NCBI RefSeq assembly: GCF_012911025.1 | Contig: NZ_WUEI01000019.1 | Span: 1-62,954 of the forward strand | Reading direction: 5' to 3' | From: Azoarcus sp. TTM-91 | Lineage (GTDB): Bacteria > Pseudomonadota > Gammaproteobacteria > Burkholderiales > Rhodocyclaceae | DNA length: 62,954 nucleotides | Shown: positions 54,112-62,954 of the stretch, piece by piece | How positions within the stretch are numbered: position 1 is the first letter of the stretch | Layout: each line of letters begins with the position of its first letter | The notes under the pieces: model-generated | The model's input: the letters and a program-made list of their open reading frames with translations, nothing else | Database searches by the model: none | What the model was told of the DNA's origin: nothing | Position numbers and translations under genes: made by a program

Positions 54112-54819
54112 ATGAGCGAGGCGGTGATGGTGCAGGGCTTGCGCTTCCGCTGGCCGGGCGCGGCAGCGGACTGCCTGGCGGTGGAGGATTTCCGCCTCGC
54201 CGCCGGCGAGCGGGTGTTCCTGCGCGGCCCCAGCGGCAGCGGCAAGAGCACCCTGCTGTCGCTGATCGGCGGCGTGCTGCTGCCGGACGCCGGCACGGTG
54301 GCGGTGCATGGGCAGGACCTGGCGGCCTTGCCGGCGGGTCGGCGCGACCGCTACCGGGCGGACCACGTCGGCTTCGTCTTCCAACTCTTCAATCTGCTGC
54401 CTTACCTTTCGGTGCTGGACAACATCCTGCTGCCCTGCCGCTTCTCGCCCTTGCGGGCGCGGCGCCTGGCCGAGGCCGCTACCACGCCGGTGGACGAGGC
54501 GCTGCGGCTGGCGGCGCGGCTGGATCTGGACGCGGCCCTGCTGGGCCGCAACGCGGCGGCACTGTCCGTGGGCCAGCAGCAGCGGGTGGCGGCGGCGCGG
54601 GCGCTGATCGGCCGGCCTGCGCTGGTGGTGGCGGACGAGCCGACCTCGGCGCTGGACGCCGACCGCCAGCAAGCCTTCCTGGATCTGCTGCTGGGCGAAT
54701 GCGCGGCGGCCGGCGCGGCGCTGCTCTTCGTCAGCCACGATGGCCGGCTGGCGGGGCATTTCGACCGGGTGGCGGACCTCGCCGCACTCAACCGCGCCGA
54801 TGCCGGAGCCGGGCGATGA
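54112..54819 (+). CDS. ABC transporter ATP-binding protein (MacB/LolD type)
   Basis: A 235-aa ATPase: GPSGSGKSTLL, FVFQLFNLLPYLSVLDNI, LSVGQQQRVAAARAL, VVADEPTSALD. The signature has SVGQQ in place of SGGQQ. An in-frame ATG at 54127 with better-placed GAGG is an alternative start. Confidence 0.9.
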   Translation: MSEAVMVQGLRFRWPGAAADCLAVEDFRLAAGERVFLRGPSGSGKSTLLSLIGGVLLPDAGTVAVHGQDLAALPAGRRDRYRADHVGFVFQLFNLLPYLSVLDNILLPCRFSPLRARRLAEAATTPVDEALRLAARLDLDAALLGRNAAALSVGQQQRVAAARALIGRPALVVADEPTSALDADRQQAFLDLLLGECAAAGAALLFVSHDGRLAGHFDRVADLAALNRADAGAGR

Positions 54820-56096
54820 AGCCGCGCTTCGGCCTGCTGTGGCATCTGTGCTGGCGCAGCATCCTCAACCGCCGGCTGTCGGTGGCGCTGACGGTGGTCG
54901 CGGTGGGGCTGTCGGTGGCGATGCTGATCGGTGTCGAGCGCCTGCGCAGCGACGCCCGCGCCGCCTTCGCCCAGACCATCTCCGGCACGGATCTGGTGGT
55001 CGGCGCCCGCGGCGGCGGCGCGCAGCTGCTGCTCTACTCGGTGTTCCACATCGGCAACGCCAGCAACGAAATTTCCTGGGACAGCGTGCAGCGCATCGCC
55101 TCGATGCCGCAGGTGGACTGGGTGGTGCCGCTGGCGCTGGGCGACTCCCACCGCGGCTTCCGGGTGGTCGGCACCACGGCGGCCTATTTCGAGCACTACC
55201 GCTATGGCGAGCGCCGCAGCCTCGCCTTCGCCGAGGGCCGTGCCTTCGGCGACGTGTTCGAGACGGTGCTGGGTGCCGAGGTGGCGGCGCGCCACGGCTA
55301 TCGCGTCGGCGACCGCATCGTGCTCAGCCACGGCGCCGGCGCCGACGGCACCCGCTTCGCCGAGCATGCGGACAAGCCCTTCACCGTGGTCGGCATCCTG
55401 GCGCGCAGCGGCACGCCGGTGGATCGCTCGGTGCTGGTGAGCCTGGAGGGCATCGCCGCCATCCATGTGGACTGGGCCGGCGGCGCCCCCATCCCCGGCC
55501 TCAGCATCGCGCCGGAGCATGTGCGCAAGTTCGACCTGCGGCCGAAGACGGTGACCGCCGCGCTGGTCGGGCTGAAGAGCCGTATCGCGGTGTTCCGGGT
55601 GCAGCGCGCGATCAACACCGACACCGCCGAGCCGCTGTCCGCGGTGCTGCCGGGCGCCACGCTGCAGGAGCTGTGGAACCTGGTGGGCATGGCCGAGCAG
55701 GCGCTGCTGGCGGTGTCGGCGCTGGTGGTGGCGGTCGGCCTTGCGGGGCTGGTGGCGGTGATGGTGGCCGGCCTGGGCGAGCGGCGGCGGGAGCTGGCCA
55801 TCCTGCGCGCGCTGGGCGCCGGGCCGCGACAGGTGTTCGCGCTGCTGGCGCTGGAGAGCCTCGCCGCCAGCGCCGCCGGCATCGCTCTCGGCCTCGCGCT
55901 GGTGTATGGTGCGGCCGCGCTCGCCGGCCCCTGGCTGCAGGCCGGGTACGGGGTGGCGCTGAGCCTGGGCTGGCCTGGTGCGGCGGAGTTGCGGCTGCTG
56001 GCCGCGGTGTTCGCTGCCAGCCTGCTCGCCAGCGTGCTGCCCGGCTTGCGGGCCTACCGTTATTCGCTGGCCGATGGCATGACGATCAGGATCTGA
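54816..56096 (+). CDS. ABC transporter permease (FtsX/MacB type)
   Basis: 426 aa with one N-terminal helix, a large periplasmic domain (about residues 40-290) and three C-terminal helices with the FtsX pattern (AVMVAGLGERRRELAILRAL, GAGPRQVFALLALESLAASA). It overlaps the ATPase by ATGA. Part of the Zur-linked operon; the cargo is unknown. Confidence 0.9.
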   Translation: MKPRFGLLWHLCWRSILNRRLSVALTVVAVGLSVAMLIGVERLRSDARAAFAQTISGTDLVVGARGGGAQLLLYSVFHIGNASNEISWDSVQRIASMPQVDWVVPLALGDSHRGFRVVGTTAAYFEHYRYGERRSLAFAEGRAFGDVFETVLGAEVAARHGYRVGDRIVLSHGAGADGTRFAEHADKPFTVVGILARSGTPVDRSVLVSLEGIAAIHVDWAGGAPIPGLSIAPEHVRKFDLRPKTVTAALVGLKSRIAVFRVQRAINTDTAEPLSAVLPGATLQELWNLVGMAEQALLAVSALVVAVGLAGLVAVMVAGLGERRRELAILRALGAGPRQVFALLALESLAASAAGIALGLALVYGAAALAGPWLQAGYGVALSLGWPGAAELRLLAAVFAASLLASVLPGLRAYRYSLADGMTIRI

Positions 56097-56098
56097 CC

Positions 56099-56737
56099 AT
56101 GAAACGCTTCTTGCGACTTTCTCCGCTGCGCCGCCTTGCCACCGTGGCGCTGCTGTGTCTCGCCGCTACCGGCCTGGCGCTGGGCGGCCGTGCCGCGCTG
56201 GCCGAGAAGCCGGCACCGGCCGCCGACTACAAGGTGGGCGACCGCCTGGCGCCCAAGGGCGCCGCCGCCGGCGCCTTCCGCGAGATCAGCTGGGACGACC
56301 TCATCCCGGCCGACTGGAACCCGGAGAAGTTTTTCGAGACGCTGGACCTCTCCGACCTGCAGGACAACGATCCGCGCGCGCTGGAAGCGATGAACCGCAT
56401 CCGCGCCGAGTGGGACAAGGCGCCGGTGGTGGAGAAGCTGGCCGGCAGCCGGGTACGCATTCCCGGTTTCATCGTGCCGCTGGAAAGCGACGGCAAGACC
56501 ATCAAGGAATTCCTGCTGGTGCCTTACTTTGGCGCCTGCGTGCATGTGCCGCCGCCGCCGGCCAACCAGCTCATCCACGTGATCCCGGACAAGCCGGTGC
56601 CGGCGGCCTGGAACATGGCGCCGGTGTGGGTGAACGGGGTGATGGCGATCAGCCGGGTGGAGTCCGACATGGGCACCGCCGGTTACGCGATGCGCGGCAT
56701 CAAGGTGGAGGAGTACAAGGAGCCGTTGCCGCGCTGA
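56099..56737 (+). CDS. DUF3299 exported protein
   Basis: 212 aa with a signal peptide (cleavage near ALA, residue 35). The DUF3299 core is clear: REISWDDLIPADWNPEKFFE, RVRIPGFIVPLESDGKTIKE, LLVPYFGACVHVPPPPANQ with its lone Cys-His, and a C-terminal GYAMRGIKVEEY. It recurs with ZrgA-type zinc operons; its mechanism is unknown. Confidence 0.9.
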   Translation: MKRFLRLSPLRRLATVALLCLAATGLALGGRAALAEKPAPAADYKVGDRLAPKGAAAGAFREISWDDLIPADWNPEKFFETLDLSDLQDNDPRALEAMNRIRAEWDKAPVVEKLAGSRVRIPGFIVPLESDGKTIKEFLLVPYFGACVHVPPPPANQLIHVIPDKPVPAAWNMAPVWVNGVMAISRVESDMGTAGYAMRGIKVEEYKEPLPR

Positions 56738-56808
56738 GGTATTGCGCGCGGCTTGGGCTGCGGCTGGCAACTGGCGGGGCCGAAGCGGCCCGTGGGCCGG
56801 GGCCGCCC

Positions 56809-57180
56809 TCAGTCGGCGATCAGCGCCGAGAATTCCCGGTTCAGCAGCGCGGCGTTGCCGAGATTGAGTTCCAGCAGGCGGCGCAGGTGGGTGATGCTGT
56901 CGAGGTCGATCTCGCGGCACACCAGCCCGAGGCGGCGGCCTTCGCGGTGGGCCACGTCGCCCTCCATGCGCACCGCGGTGCCGGCGTCGTCCAGGCGCAG
57001 CTCCAGCATGCAGCGGCCGCCCACCTCCAGGCTGGGCGGCGTGCTTTCCTCCTGCAACACCAGCAGCGCGCCCTTCAGCGACAGGTCGCAGATCTCGCAG
57101 GCGGTCTCGGTGTCATCCACCAGCAGATGAGCGCCGCTCTGGAAGCGGATGCGGGAAAATTTGCGCTGTTCGGTTTGCAT
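56809..57180 (-). CDS. PilZ-domain protein
   Basis: 123 aa. The c-di-GMP-binding motifs are present: RKFSR (an RxxxR) and DLSLKG (a D/N-x-S-x-x-G). It is divergent from the type I secretion genes and could link c-di-GMP to adhesin display. Confidence 0.85.
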   Translation of the reverse strand: MQTEQRKFSRIRFQSGAHLLVDDTETACEICDLSLKGALLVLQEESTPPSLEVGGRCMLELRLDDAGTAVRMEGDVAHREGRRLGLVCREIDLDSITHLRRLLELNLGNAALLNREFSALIAD

Positions 57181-57423
57181 GCAGGGAGCTCCGCGGAATG
57201 GCCGCAGCAGGCCGGGGTGGATGTCTCTCATTGTGGAAGGGGCGCGCGAGGCCCGCAAGCCGTGGATATGCATGATGCAGACCCGGATGCGTCCGCGATG
57301 TGGGCGGAAACCGGAAACCCGTCACGATGGGGAAGGCCCATGCGTGCGAGAATCCGCGCGCTCCCTGGGCCGGCGCAAGATCGCGGCCCGATGACGATGG
57401 CCTAAGACAGGACGGCGGATCAC

Positions 57424-59619
57424 GTGGCGGAAAGCGACAATACGATGGTGCTCGAAGGCGTGCCGCAGGCGGCGGGCGCGGACACGGGGCGCCGCGCCGC
57501 GCCGCGGCTGGACTCCCTGCTCGAGTGCCTGCTGCTGGTGGTGCGCGCCCACGGCGGCGCGCTGACGGCGGACGCGGCGCTGGCCGGCCTGCCGGTGGAG
57601 AACGGGCGGCTGACGCCCTCGCTGTTCGAGCGCGCCGCGCGCCGCGCCGGCATGAACTCCCGGGTGGTGGCCAGTGGGCTGGACGGCGTCAACGCCGCGC
57701 TGTTGCCCGCCATCCTGCTGCTGGATGGCGAGCAGGCCTGCATCCTGCTGCGCCGCGACGCCGCCGCCGGCGAGCTTGAGGTGATCTTTCCCGAGCTCGG
57801 CGAAGCGGCGGTGACGCTGCCGCAGGCCGAACTGCTCGCCCGCCATACCGGCCATGTCATCTACCTGCGGCCGGGCTTCCGTTTCGATGCCCGCGTACCC
57901 GGCGTCAAGAAGGACCCGCGCAAGCACTGGTTCTGGGATGTGATCGCCGACAACCGCCAGCTCTACCGCGACGTGCTGATGGCGGCGGCGATGATCAACC
58001 TGTTCGCGGTGGCGATGCCGCTGTTCGTCATGAACGTATACGACAGGGTGGTGCCGAACGCGGCCACCGATACCCTGTGGGTGCTGGCGGCCGGCGTGTT
58101 CATCGTGCTCTGCGGCGATTTCGCGCTGCGCTCCATGCGCGGCCATTTCGTCGACCTGGCCGGCAGCCGGGCCGACGTGAAGCTCTCCGCCTACATCATG
58201 GAGCGGGTGCTGGGCCTGCGCATGGCCGCGCGGCCGGTGTCGGCCGGCTCCTTCGCCGCCAACCTGCGCGCCTTCGAAACGGTGCGCGACTTCATCAGCT
58301 CGGCTACGGTGGTGGCCTTCATCGACCTGCCCTTTGCGGTGGTCTTCCTCGTCGTCATCGGCTGGATCGCCTGGCCGCTGCTGCTGCCCTTCCTGTTCGG
58401 CGTGGCGGCGCTGCTGCTGTATGCGATGTCGGTGCAGGGCCGCATGCACGAGTTGGCCGAGCGCACCTATCGCACCGGCGCGCAGCGCAACGCGGTGCTG
58501 GTGGAAGGCCTGGTCGGCCTGGAAACGGTGAAAGCGATAGGCGCCGAGGCCGCCATCCAGCGCAAGTGGGAGCAGAGCGCCACCCACCTCGCCAACGTGT
58601 CCACCCGCATGCGCCTGTTGTCCGCCTCCACCACCAACGGCGCGATGTGGGTGCAGCAGGTGGTGAGCGTGGTGGTGATCCTGGGCGGTGTCTACATGAT
58701 CGGCGAAGGCCTGCTGACCATGGGCGGGCTGGTGGCCTGCTACATGCTGTCGTCGCGGGCGATGGCGCCGGTCGGCCAGGTGGCCGGCCTGCTGGTGCAG
58801 TACTACAACGCCTCCACCGCGCTGGCTTCGCTGGACACGCTGATGGGGCAGGAGGTGGAGCGGCCCGAGGGCAGCAATTTCGTCAGCCGCCAGGGTTTCG
58901 CCGGTGCGATCGAGTTCCGCGACGTCTCCTTCACCTATCCCGGCCAGGAAGTGCCGGCGCTGCGCAATGTGTCGCTGCGCATCCGCCCGGGTGAGCGCAT
59001 CGCGGTGCTGGGCCGGGTCGGCTCCGGCAAGACCACGCTGGAGAAGCTCATCCTCGGCCTCTACCAGCCGGATGACGGCGCGGTGCTGATAGACGGCATC
59101 GACCAGCGCCAGCTGGACCCGGCCGAGCTGCGCCGCCACATCGGCTATGTGCCGCAGGACATCACCCTGTTCTACGGCAGCCTGCGCGAGAACATCACCC
59201 TGGCGTCGCCGCTGGCGGAAGACGCGGCGGTGCTGCGCGCCGCCACCGCCGCCGGCATCACCGATTTCATCAACGCCCATCCGCGCGGTTTCGACATGAT
59301 GGTGGGCGAGCGCGGCGAGTCCCTCTCCGGCGGCCAGCGCCAGGGCGTGGCCATCGCCCGCGCGCTGATCAACGATCCGCCCATCCTGCTGCTGGACGAG
59401 CCCACCGCGGCCATGGACCACACCAGCGAGGAAGAAGTGAAGCGCCGCCTCGGCGAGGCGGCACGGGGCAAGACCATGATCATCGTCACCCACCGTACCT
59501 CGCTGCTGGACCTGGCTGACCGCATCATCGTCGTCGATGGCGGCAAGATCGTCGCCGACGGGCCCAAGGCGCAGGTGGTTGAAGCGCTGCGCCAGGGCCG
59601 CATCGGGAGGGCTGCCTGA
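57424..59619 (+). CDS. Type I secretion ABC transporter (LapB-like)
   Basis: 731 aa: an N-terminal C39-peptidase-like domain without the catalytic Cys (about residues 30-150), a six-helix membrane domain (about 170-460), and an ATPase with GRVGSGKTTLE, SLSGGQRQGVAIARAL and ILLLDEPTAAMD. This form is typical of LapB/LssB exporters of giant RTX adhesins. It starts at GTG 57424. The operon continues into the HlyD-like gene with TGATG overlap. Confidence 0.92.
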   Translation: MAESDNTMVLEGVPQAAGADTGRRAAPRLDSLLECLLLVVRAHGGALTADAALAGLPVENGRLTPSLFERAARRAGMNSRVVASGLDGVNAALLPAILLLDGEQACILLRRDAAAGELEVIFPELGEAAVTLPQAELLARHTGHVIYLRPGFRFDARVPGVKKDPRKHWFWDVIADNRQLYRDVLMAAAMINLFAVAMPLFVMNVYDRVVPNAATDTLWVLAAGVFIVLCGDFALRSMRGHFVDLAGSRADVKLSAYIMERVLGLRMAARPVSAGSFAANLRAFETVRDFISSATVVAFIDLPFAVVFLVVIGWIAWPLLLPFLFGVAALLLYAMSVQGRMHELAERTYRTGAQRNAVLVEGLVGLETVKAIGAEAAIQRKWEQSATHLANVSTRMRLLSASTTNGAMWVQQVVSVVVILGGVYMIGEGLLTMGGLVACYMLSSRAMAPVGQVAGLLVQYYNASTALASLDTLMGQEVERPEGSNFVSRQGFAGAIEFRDVSFTYPGQEVPALRNVSLRIRPGERIAVLGRVGSGKTTLEKLILGLYQPDDGAVLIDGIDQRQLDPAELRRHIGYVPQDITLFYGSLRENITLASPLAEDAAVLRAATAAGITDFINAHPRGFDMMVGERGESLSGGQRQGVAIARALINDPPILLLDEPTAAMDHTSEEEVKRRLGEAARGKTMIIVTHRTSLLDLADRIIVVDGGKIVADGPKAQVVEALRQGRIGRAA

Positions 59620-61034
59620 TGGGCGACCTGTCTTCCCAGCGCGCCTTCGAGCGCGTCGGCCAAGTCTCACAGCGCCTGGCGAAGCCGGTGAATCCGCTGC
59701 TGGACCGCTTTTTCGCCCGCTTCCTGCCGATGCCGCGCGAGCGCCTGGACTGGGCCGGCGATGCCGACTGGGCACAGCTGCAGCAGGAGCCACTGCGCGC
59801 CCGCCTGCTGCTGCGGGTGATCTTCGGCCTGCTGCTGCTGTTGCTGCTGTGGGCCGCTTTCGCCCCGATAGACGAGGTGACGCGCGGCGAGGGCAAGGTG
59901 ATTCCCTCGTCCCAGCTGCAGGTCATCCAGTCAGTGGATGGCGGCGTGGTGGAAGAAATGCCGGTGCGCGAAGGCCAGGTGGTGAATGCTGGCGACCTGC
60001 TGCTGCGCATAGACCCGACCCGCTTCGTCTCCTCCCTGCTGGAAAGCCGCGCCACCTACTGGGCGCTGCAGGCCAAGGCGGCGCGGCTGCAGGCGCTCAC
60101 CTCCGGCACGCCGCTGGACATGCCGGCGGAGGTGCTGAAGGAGGTGCCGGAGATCGCCGCCCACGAACGCCAGCTGTACGAATCCAGCCGGGCGGAGATG
60201 GAGGCCCAGCTCTCCATCGCCCGCCAGCAGCTCAGCCAGCGCGAGCAGGAGTTGAACGAGGTGCGGGCGCGGCGCGAGCAGGCCGGCCGCGCCTTCGACC
60301 TCGCCACCCAGGAGCTGAACGTGACCAAGCCGCTCATGGCCTCCGGCGCGGTTTCCGAAGTGGACCTGCTGCGGCTGGAGCGGGACGTCGCCCGCCTGCG
60401 TGGCGATCGTGATCAGTCCTCGGCGCAGATCCTGCGCATCCAGTCGGCCATCACCGAAGCCACGCGCAAGATCCAGGAAGTGGAGCTGAACGTGCGCAAC
60501 CAGCTGCGCAACGAGCTCTCGGACACCATGGGCAAGCTCGGCAGCCTGTCCGAAGGCAGCCGCGCGCTGGCGGACAAGGTGAAGCATGCCGAGGTGCGCT
60601 CGCCGGTGCGCGGCACGGTCAAGCGCCTGCTGGTCAACACCGTGGGCGGCGTGGTGCAGCCGGGCAAGGAGGTGGTGGAGATCGTGCCGCTGGACGACGC
60701 CCTGGTGCTGGAAGCCAAGGTGAAGCCCAAGGACATCGCCTTCCTGCGTCCCGGCCAGCCAGCCATGGTCAAGTTCACCGCCTACGACTTTTCCATCTAT
60801 GGCGGCCTGGAGGCGGAGCTGGAGCACATCTCTGCCGACACCGTGGTCGATGACAAGGGCAATGCCTTCTACGTGATCCGGGTGCGCACCAAGAACGCCA
60901 GCCTGGGCGACAACCTGCCCATCATCCCCGGCATGGTCGCCGAGGTGGACATCCTCACCGGCAAGAAGACGGTGCTCTCCTACCTGCTCAAGCCCGTGCT
61001 GCGGGCCAAGGGCAACGCCATGACGGAGCGATGA
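59619..61034 (+). CDS. Type I secretion membrane-fusion protein (HlyD/LapC-like)
   Basis: 471 aa: one membrane helix (LLRVIFGLLLLLLLWAAFAP, about residues 64-83), biotinyl-lipoyl half-motifs on both sides (GEGKVIPSSQLQVIQSVDGG; HAEVRSPVRGTVKRLLVNTV), a long coiled coil (about 180-325), and a C-terminal beta-barrel. It joins the ABC protein to an outer-membrane TolC-like channel, not encoded here. Confidence 0.92.
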   Translation: MGDLSSQRAFERVGQVSQRLAKPVNPLLDRFFARFLPMPRERLDWAGDADWAQLQQEPLRARLLLRVIFGLLLLLLLWAAFAPIDEVTRGEGKVIPSSQLQVIQSVDGGVVEEMPVREGQVVNAGDLLLRIDPTRFVSSLLESRATYWALQAKAARLQALTSGTPLDMPAEVLKEVPEIAAHERQLYESSRAEMEAQLSIARQQLSQREQELNEVRARREQAGRAFDLATQELNVTKPLMASGAVSEVDLLRLERDVARLRGDRDQSSAQILRIQSAITEATRKIQEVELNVRNQLRNELSDTMGKLGSLSEGSRALADKVKHAEVRSPVRGTVKRLLVNTVGGVVQPGKEVVEIVPLDDALVLEAKVKPKDIAFLRPGQPAMVKFTAYDFSIYGGLEAELEHISADTVVDDKGNAFYVIRVRTKNASLGDNLPIIPGMVAEVDILTGKKTVLSYLLKPVLRAKGNAMTER

Positions 61035-61654
61035 GCGTGCATCACTTCATCACCCCTGGCGGCATGCTGCAGCCGCGCTGGCAGGAAGCCTTCCCGGAGG
61101 CGCTGGCCTCGGCCGGCGAGGCCGGCGCCGTCGATTCGAACGGCATCGTCTGGCTGCTCGCCACGCTGCCGGAGTGGCGGGCCGCGCTTGGCCGCCAGCT
61201 GGCGGCCCATCCGGCCGCGCCCTGCGTGGTGCTGGATCCGCAGCCGGAAGAACGCCGCGCCCTGCTGGCGCTGGATGGTGGCGCGCGCGGCTACTGCCAT
61301 GCCCAGGCCACGCCGGCACAGCTGCGCGAAGTCGCGCTGGTGGTGCAGCACGGCGGATTGTGGATAGGGCCGGAGCTGATGTCGCGGGTGGTGGGCGCCG
61401 CCCGCCGCGCCCTGCCGCCAGCGGCGGAAGCCGGCGACGAACGCTTCGCCATGCTGTCGCCGCGGGAGCTGGAAGTGGCCAGGGCGGTGGCCGACGGCCT
61501 GTCCAACAAGGAGGCCGCGCTGCGCCTGGGCATCACCGAGCGTACCGTCAAGGCCCACCTCGGCGCCGCTTTCGAGAAGCTGGGCGTGCGCGACCGCCTG
61601 CAACTCGTTCTGCTTATGTCCGGCGCCACCGAATCCCGCGAAGCCACGGCCTGA
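61031..61654 (+). CDS. LuxR-type response regulator in the secretion operon
   Basis: 207 aa. The N-terminal part resembles a receiver fold but lacks an obvious phospho-acceptor motif. The C-terminal LuxR helix-turn-helix is clear (LSPRELEVARAVADGLSNKE, ITERTVKAHLGAAFEKLGVR). It overlaps the HlyD-like gene by ATGA and is followed by the adhesin, so it probably controls adhesin expression. Confidence 0.85.
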   Translation: MSVHHFITPGGMLQPRWQEAFPEALASAGEAGAVDSNGIVWLLATLPEWRAALGRQLAAHPAAPCVVLDPQPEERRALLALDGGARGYCHAQATPAQLREVALVVQHGGLWIGPELMSRVVGAARRALPPAAEAGDERFAMLSPRELEVARAVADGLSNKEAALRLGITERTVKAHLGAAFEKLGVRDRLQLVLLMSGATESREATA

Positions 61655-61798
61655 ACGGCTTCGCGTGACGCAGGTCACGACCTGTCCACTAGTCCAATAT
61701 GTAGCTGGCCCTGCCCTCGCTAAGCTGCGATCCGTCGATAAACCGTTCCGGCCGCCTCTTCTTCGCTGCGCGGCCGATTGTCCGAGGATCCAGCCACC

Positions 61799-62954
61799 AT
61801 GGCCACTGCCCAACCCGTCGCCACCGTCGTCGCCGTAACCGGTACCGCCTACGCCCGCGATGCGGAAGGCAGGATGCGCCTGCTGCGCGCCGGCGATGCC
61901 ATCAACGAGGGTGAAACCGTCGTCACCTCCAGCGGCGGTCGGGTGGAACTGGCATTCGAGGATGGCAGTGTGCTGCCGGTCGAGCAGAACCAGAGCATCG
62001 CCGTTACCGCCGAGCTGTCCGAAACCTCCCGTCCGCAGGCGCTGGATGCCCAGCTGGGCGACGCCTCCATCGCCCAGGTCATCCAGGCGCTGAACGACGG
62101 CGGCAACCTGGACGACGCGCTGGAAGCACCGGCCGCCGGCCTGGCGGGCGGCGCTGGCGGCGAAGGCAACAACTTCGTCCGCCTGCTGCGCATCACCGAA
62201 GGCGTGGATCCCCTGGCCTTCGATTTCGCCCCGACCGAGCCGGACCGCATCGACGAGCGCCTGCCGGGCGCCCCGGAAGCGGATGACGGCACTCCCGCCA
62301 CCACTACACCCACGCCGCCCAGTACCGTTCCCGCGGTAACGGTGGACCTGGAACTGGGCGCCGACGGCACTGCGCCGACCTTGACCGGCACCTACACCGA
62401 CGCCAGCAGCGTCACCGTGACCATCACCGGCAGCGACGGCTCCACCCAGACCGTTACCGCCACGCTGAACCCGGACGGCAGCTGGAGCGTGGATACCAGC
62501 ACGTTGAGCTTTACCGAAGAAGTCACCTACACCGCGACCGCCACCGCCACCGACAACTCGAACAACACGGCCACCGCAACGGATACCGACAGCTTCGACC
62601 TGCAGCCCACCGTCACGGTCGATCTCGAACTGGGCGCCGACGGCAGCAGCCCGACGCTGACTGGCACCTCGACCAACGCCACCAGCGTCGAAGTGACCAT
62701 CACCGGCACCGACGGCTCGACCCAGACCGCCACCGCCACGCTGAACCCGGATGGCAGCTGGAGCGTGGATACCAGCACGCTGACCTTCAACGAAGAAGTC
62801 ACCTACACGGCGACCGCGACCGCGATGGACAACGCCAACAACAGCGCGACTGCGACTGACTCGGACAGCTTCGACCTGCAGCCCACCGTCACGGTCGATC
62901 TCGAACTGGGCGCCGACGGCAGCAGCCCGACGCTGACTGGCACCTCGACCAACG
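61799..62954 (+). CDS. Giant LapA/BapA-type adhesin, N-terminal part (cut by window end)
   Basis: 385 residues visible. The N terminus is a type I retention module (VATVVAVTGTAYARDAEGRM, AINEGETVVTSSGGRVELAF). It is followed by PAAG at residues 111-114, matching the LapG-type cleavage consensus (T/A/P)AAG and its usual position. After a Thr/Pro-rich linker begin tandem 92-residue immunoglobulin-like repeats. By analogy the protein stalls in the outer membrane and is released when c-di-GMP falls. ATG 61799 has GAGGA ten bases upstream. The gap before it contains TGACGCAGGTCA, an inverted repeat of unknown use. Confidence 0.92.
   Translation, partial: MATAQPVATVVAVTGTAYARDAEGRMRLLRAGDAINEGETVVTSSGGRVELAFEDGSVLPVEQNQSIAVTAELSETSRPQALDAQLGDASIAQVIQALNDGGNLDDALEAPAAGLAGGAGGEGNNFVRLLRITEGVDPLAFDFAPTEPDRIDERLPGAPEADDGTPATTTPTPPSTVPAVTVDLELGADGTAPTLTGTYTDASSVTVTITGSDGSTQTVTATLNPDGSWSVDTSTLSFTEEVTYTATATATDNSNNTATATDTDSFDLQPTVTVDLELGADGSSPTLTGTSTNATSVEVTITGTDGSTQTATATLNPDGSWSVDTSTLTFNEEVTYTATATAMDNANNSATATDSDSFDLQPTVTVDLELGADGSSPTLTGTSTN
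62342..62954 (+). repeat. Tandem 276-bp repeats in adhesin gene
   Basis: Units begin at 62342, 62618 and 62894 (third cut off), each starting with the codons for V-D-L-E-L-G-A-D-G. Copies two and three are identical over the visible overlap, while copy one differs at several codons. This indicates recent unit duplication. Confidence 0.95.

Noticed and set aside
61799..62954. Repeats at the window end as a CRISPR array
   Set aside because: The period is 276 bp, in frame, and encodes immunoglobulin-like domains; there are no short repeats with unique spacers and no cas genes.

Overview
The window is one continuous stretch of a GC-rich proteobacterial chromosome. It is gene dense, with many ATGA-type overlaps and AGGAGA-type ribosome binding sites. 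Nitrogenase-cofactor genes next to the [4Fe-4S]-LRV gene, the order zapB-like/zapA/6S RNA followed by EVE and TauE/SafE genes, and a yebC/ruvC neighbourhood suggest a diazotrophic betaproteobacterium, perhaps Rhodocyclales-like. That placement is inference; there is no rRNA to settle it.

Layout. (1) 1-10.5 kb, mostly minus strand, is a nif block: iscA(nif)-nifU (cut by the window edge), and nifE-nifN-nifX-rseC-like-DUF269-CCE_0567-like, preceded by an unknown 331-aa gene and an Fe-S LRV-repeat protein. The iscA and nifE units each have a -24/-12 sigma54 promoter and TGT-N10-ACA NifA-type upstream sites. (2) 10.7-32.7 kb is the most interesting part. A propane/acetone-type soluble diiron monooxygenase operon (hydroxylase alpha, reductase, hydroxylase beta, effector, GroEL-like chaperonin) is followed by an AcoR/MimR/BmoR-type sigma54 activator. 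Around it lie glyoxalase II, a CobW GTPase/WD40/outer-membrane channel/DUF1097 operon, a TroA-type metal ABC transporter, and a glyoxalase I/Tat protein/GMC dehydrogenase operon. Five separate units here share one dyad, GTCC(C/G)A-N3-T(C/G)GGAC with some imperfect copies, placed 75-135 bp upstream of a -24/-12 promoter. I infer one regulon that joins the oxygenase to a metal-supply route and to disposal of methylglyoxal formed from acetol.

(3) 32.7-49.8 kb is mostly housekeeping: tRNA-Lys, ruvC, yebC, a HerA-like ATPase, zapA, 6S RNA, EVE, TauE/SafE, MscS and a diguanylate cyclase, with a LuxR regulator plus cupin dioxygenase pair and an unusual Fe-S protein. (4) 49.9-56.7 kb is a zinc island: znuABC with a His-rich binding protein and a His-rich mini-protein, zur, and a ZrgA/ABC exporter/DUF3299 operon, with two matching 15-bp palindromes that look like Zur boxes. 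(5) 56.8-62.95 kb is a biofilm module: a PilZ protein, a LapB/LapC-like type I secretion system, a LuxR response regulator, and the start of a giant LapA-type adhesin with 276-bp repeats, cut by the window end.

The window therefore holds three separate metal- or cofactor-related regulons side by side (NifA/sigma54, the dyad/sigma54 activator, and Zur). The second is the best candidate for a system not yet described as a unit.
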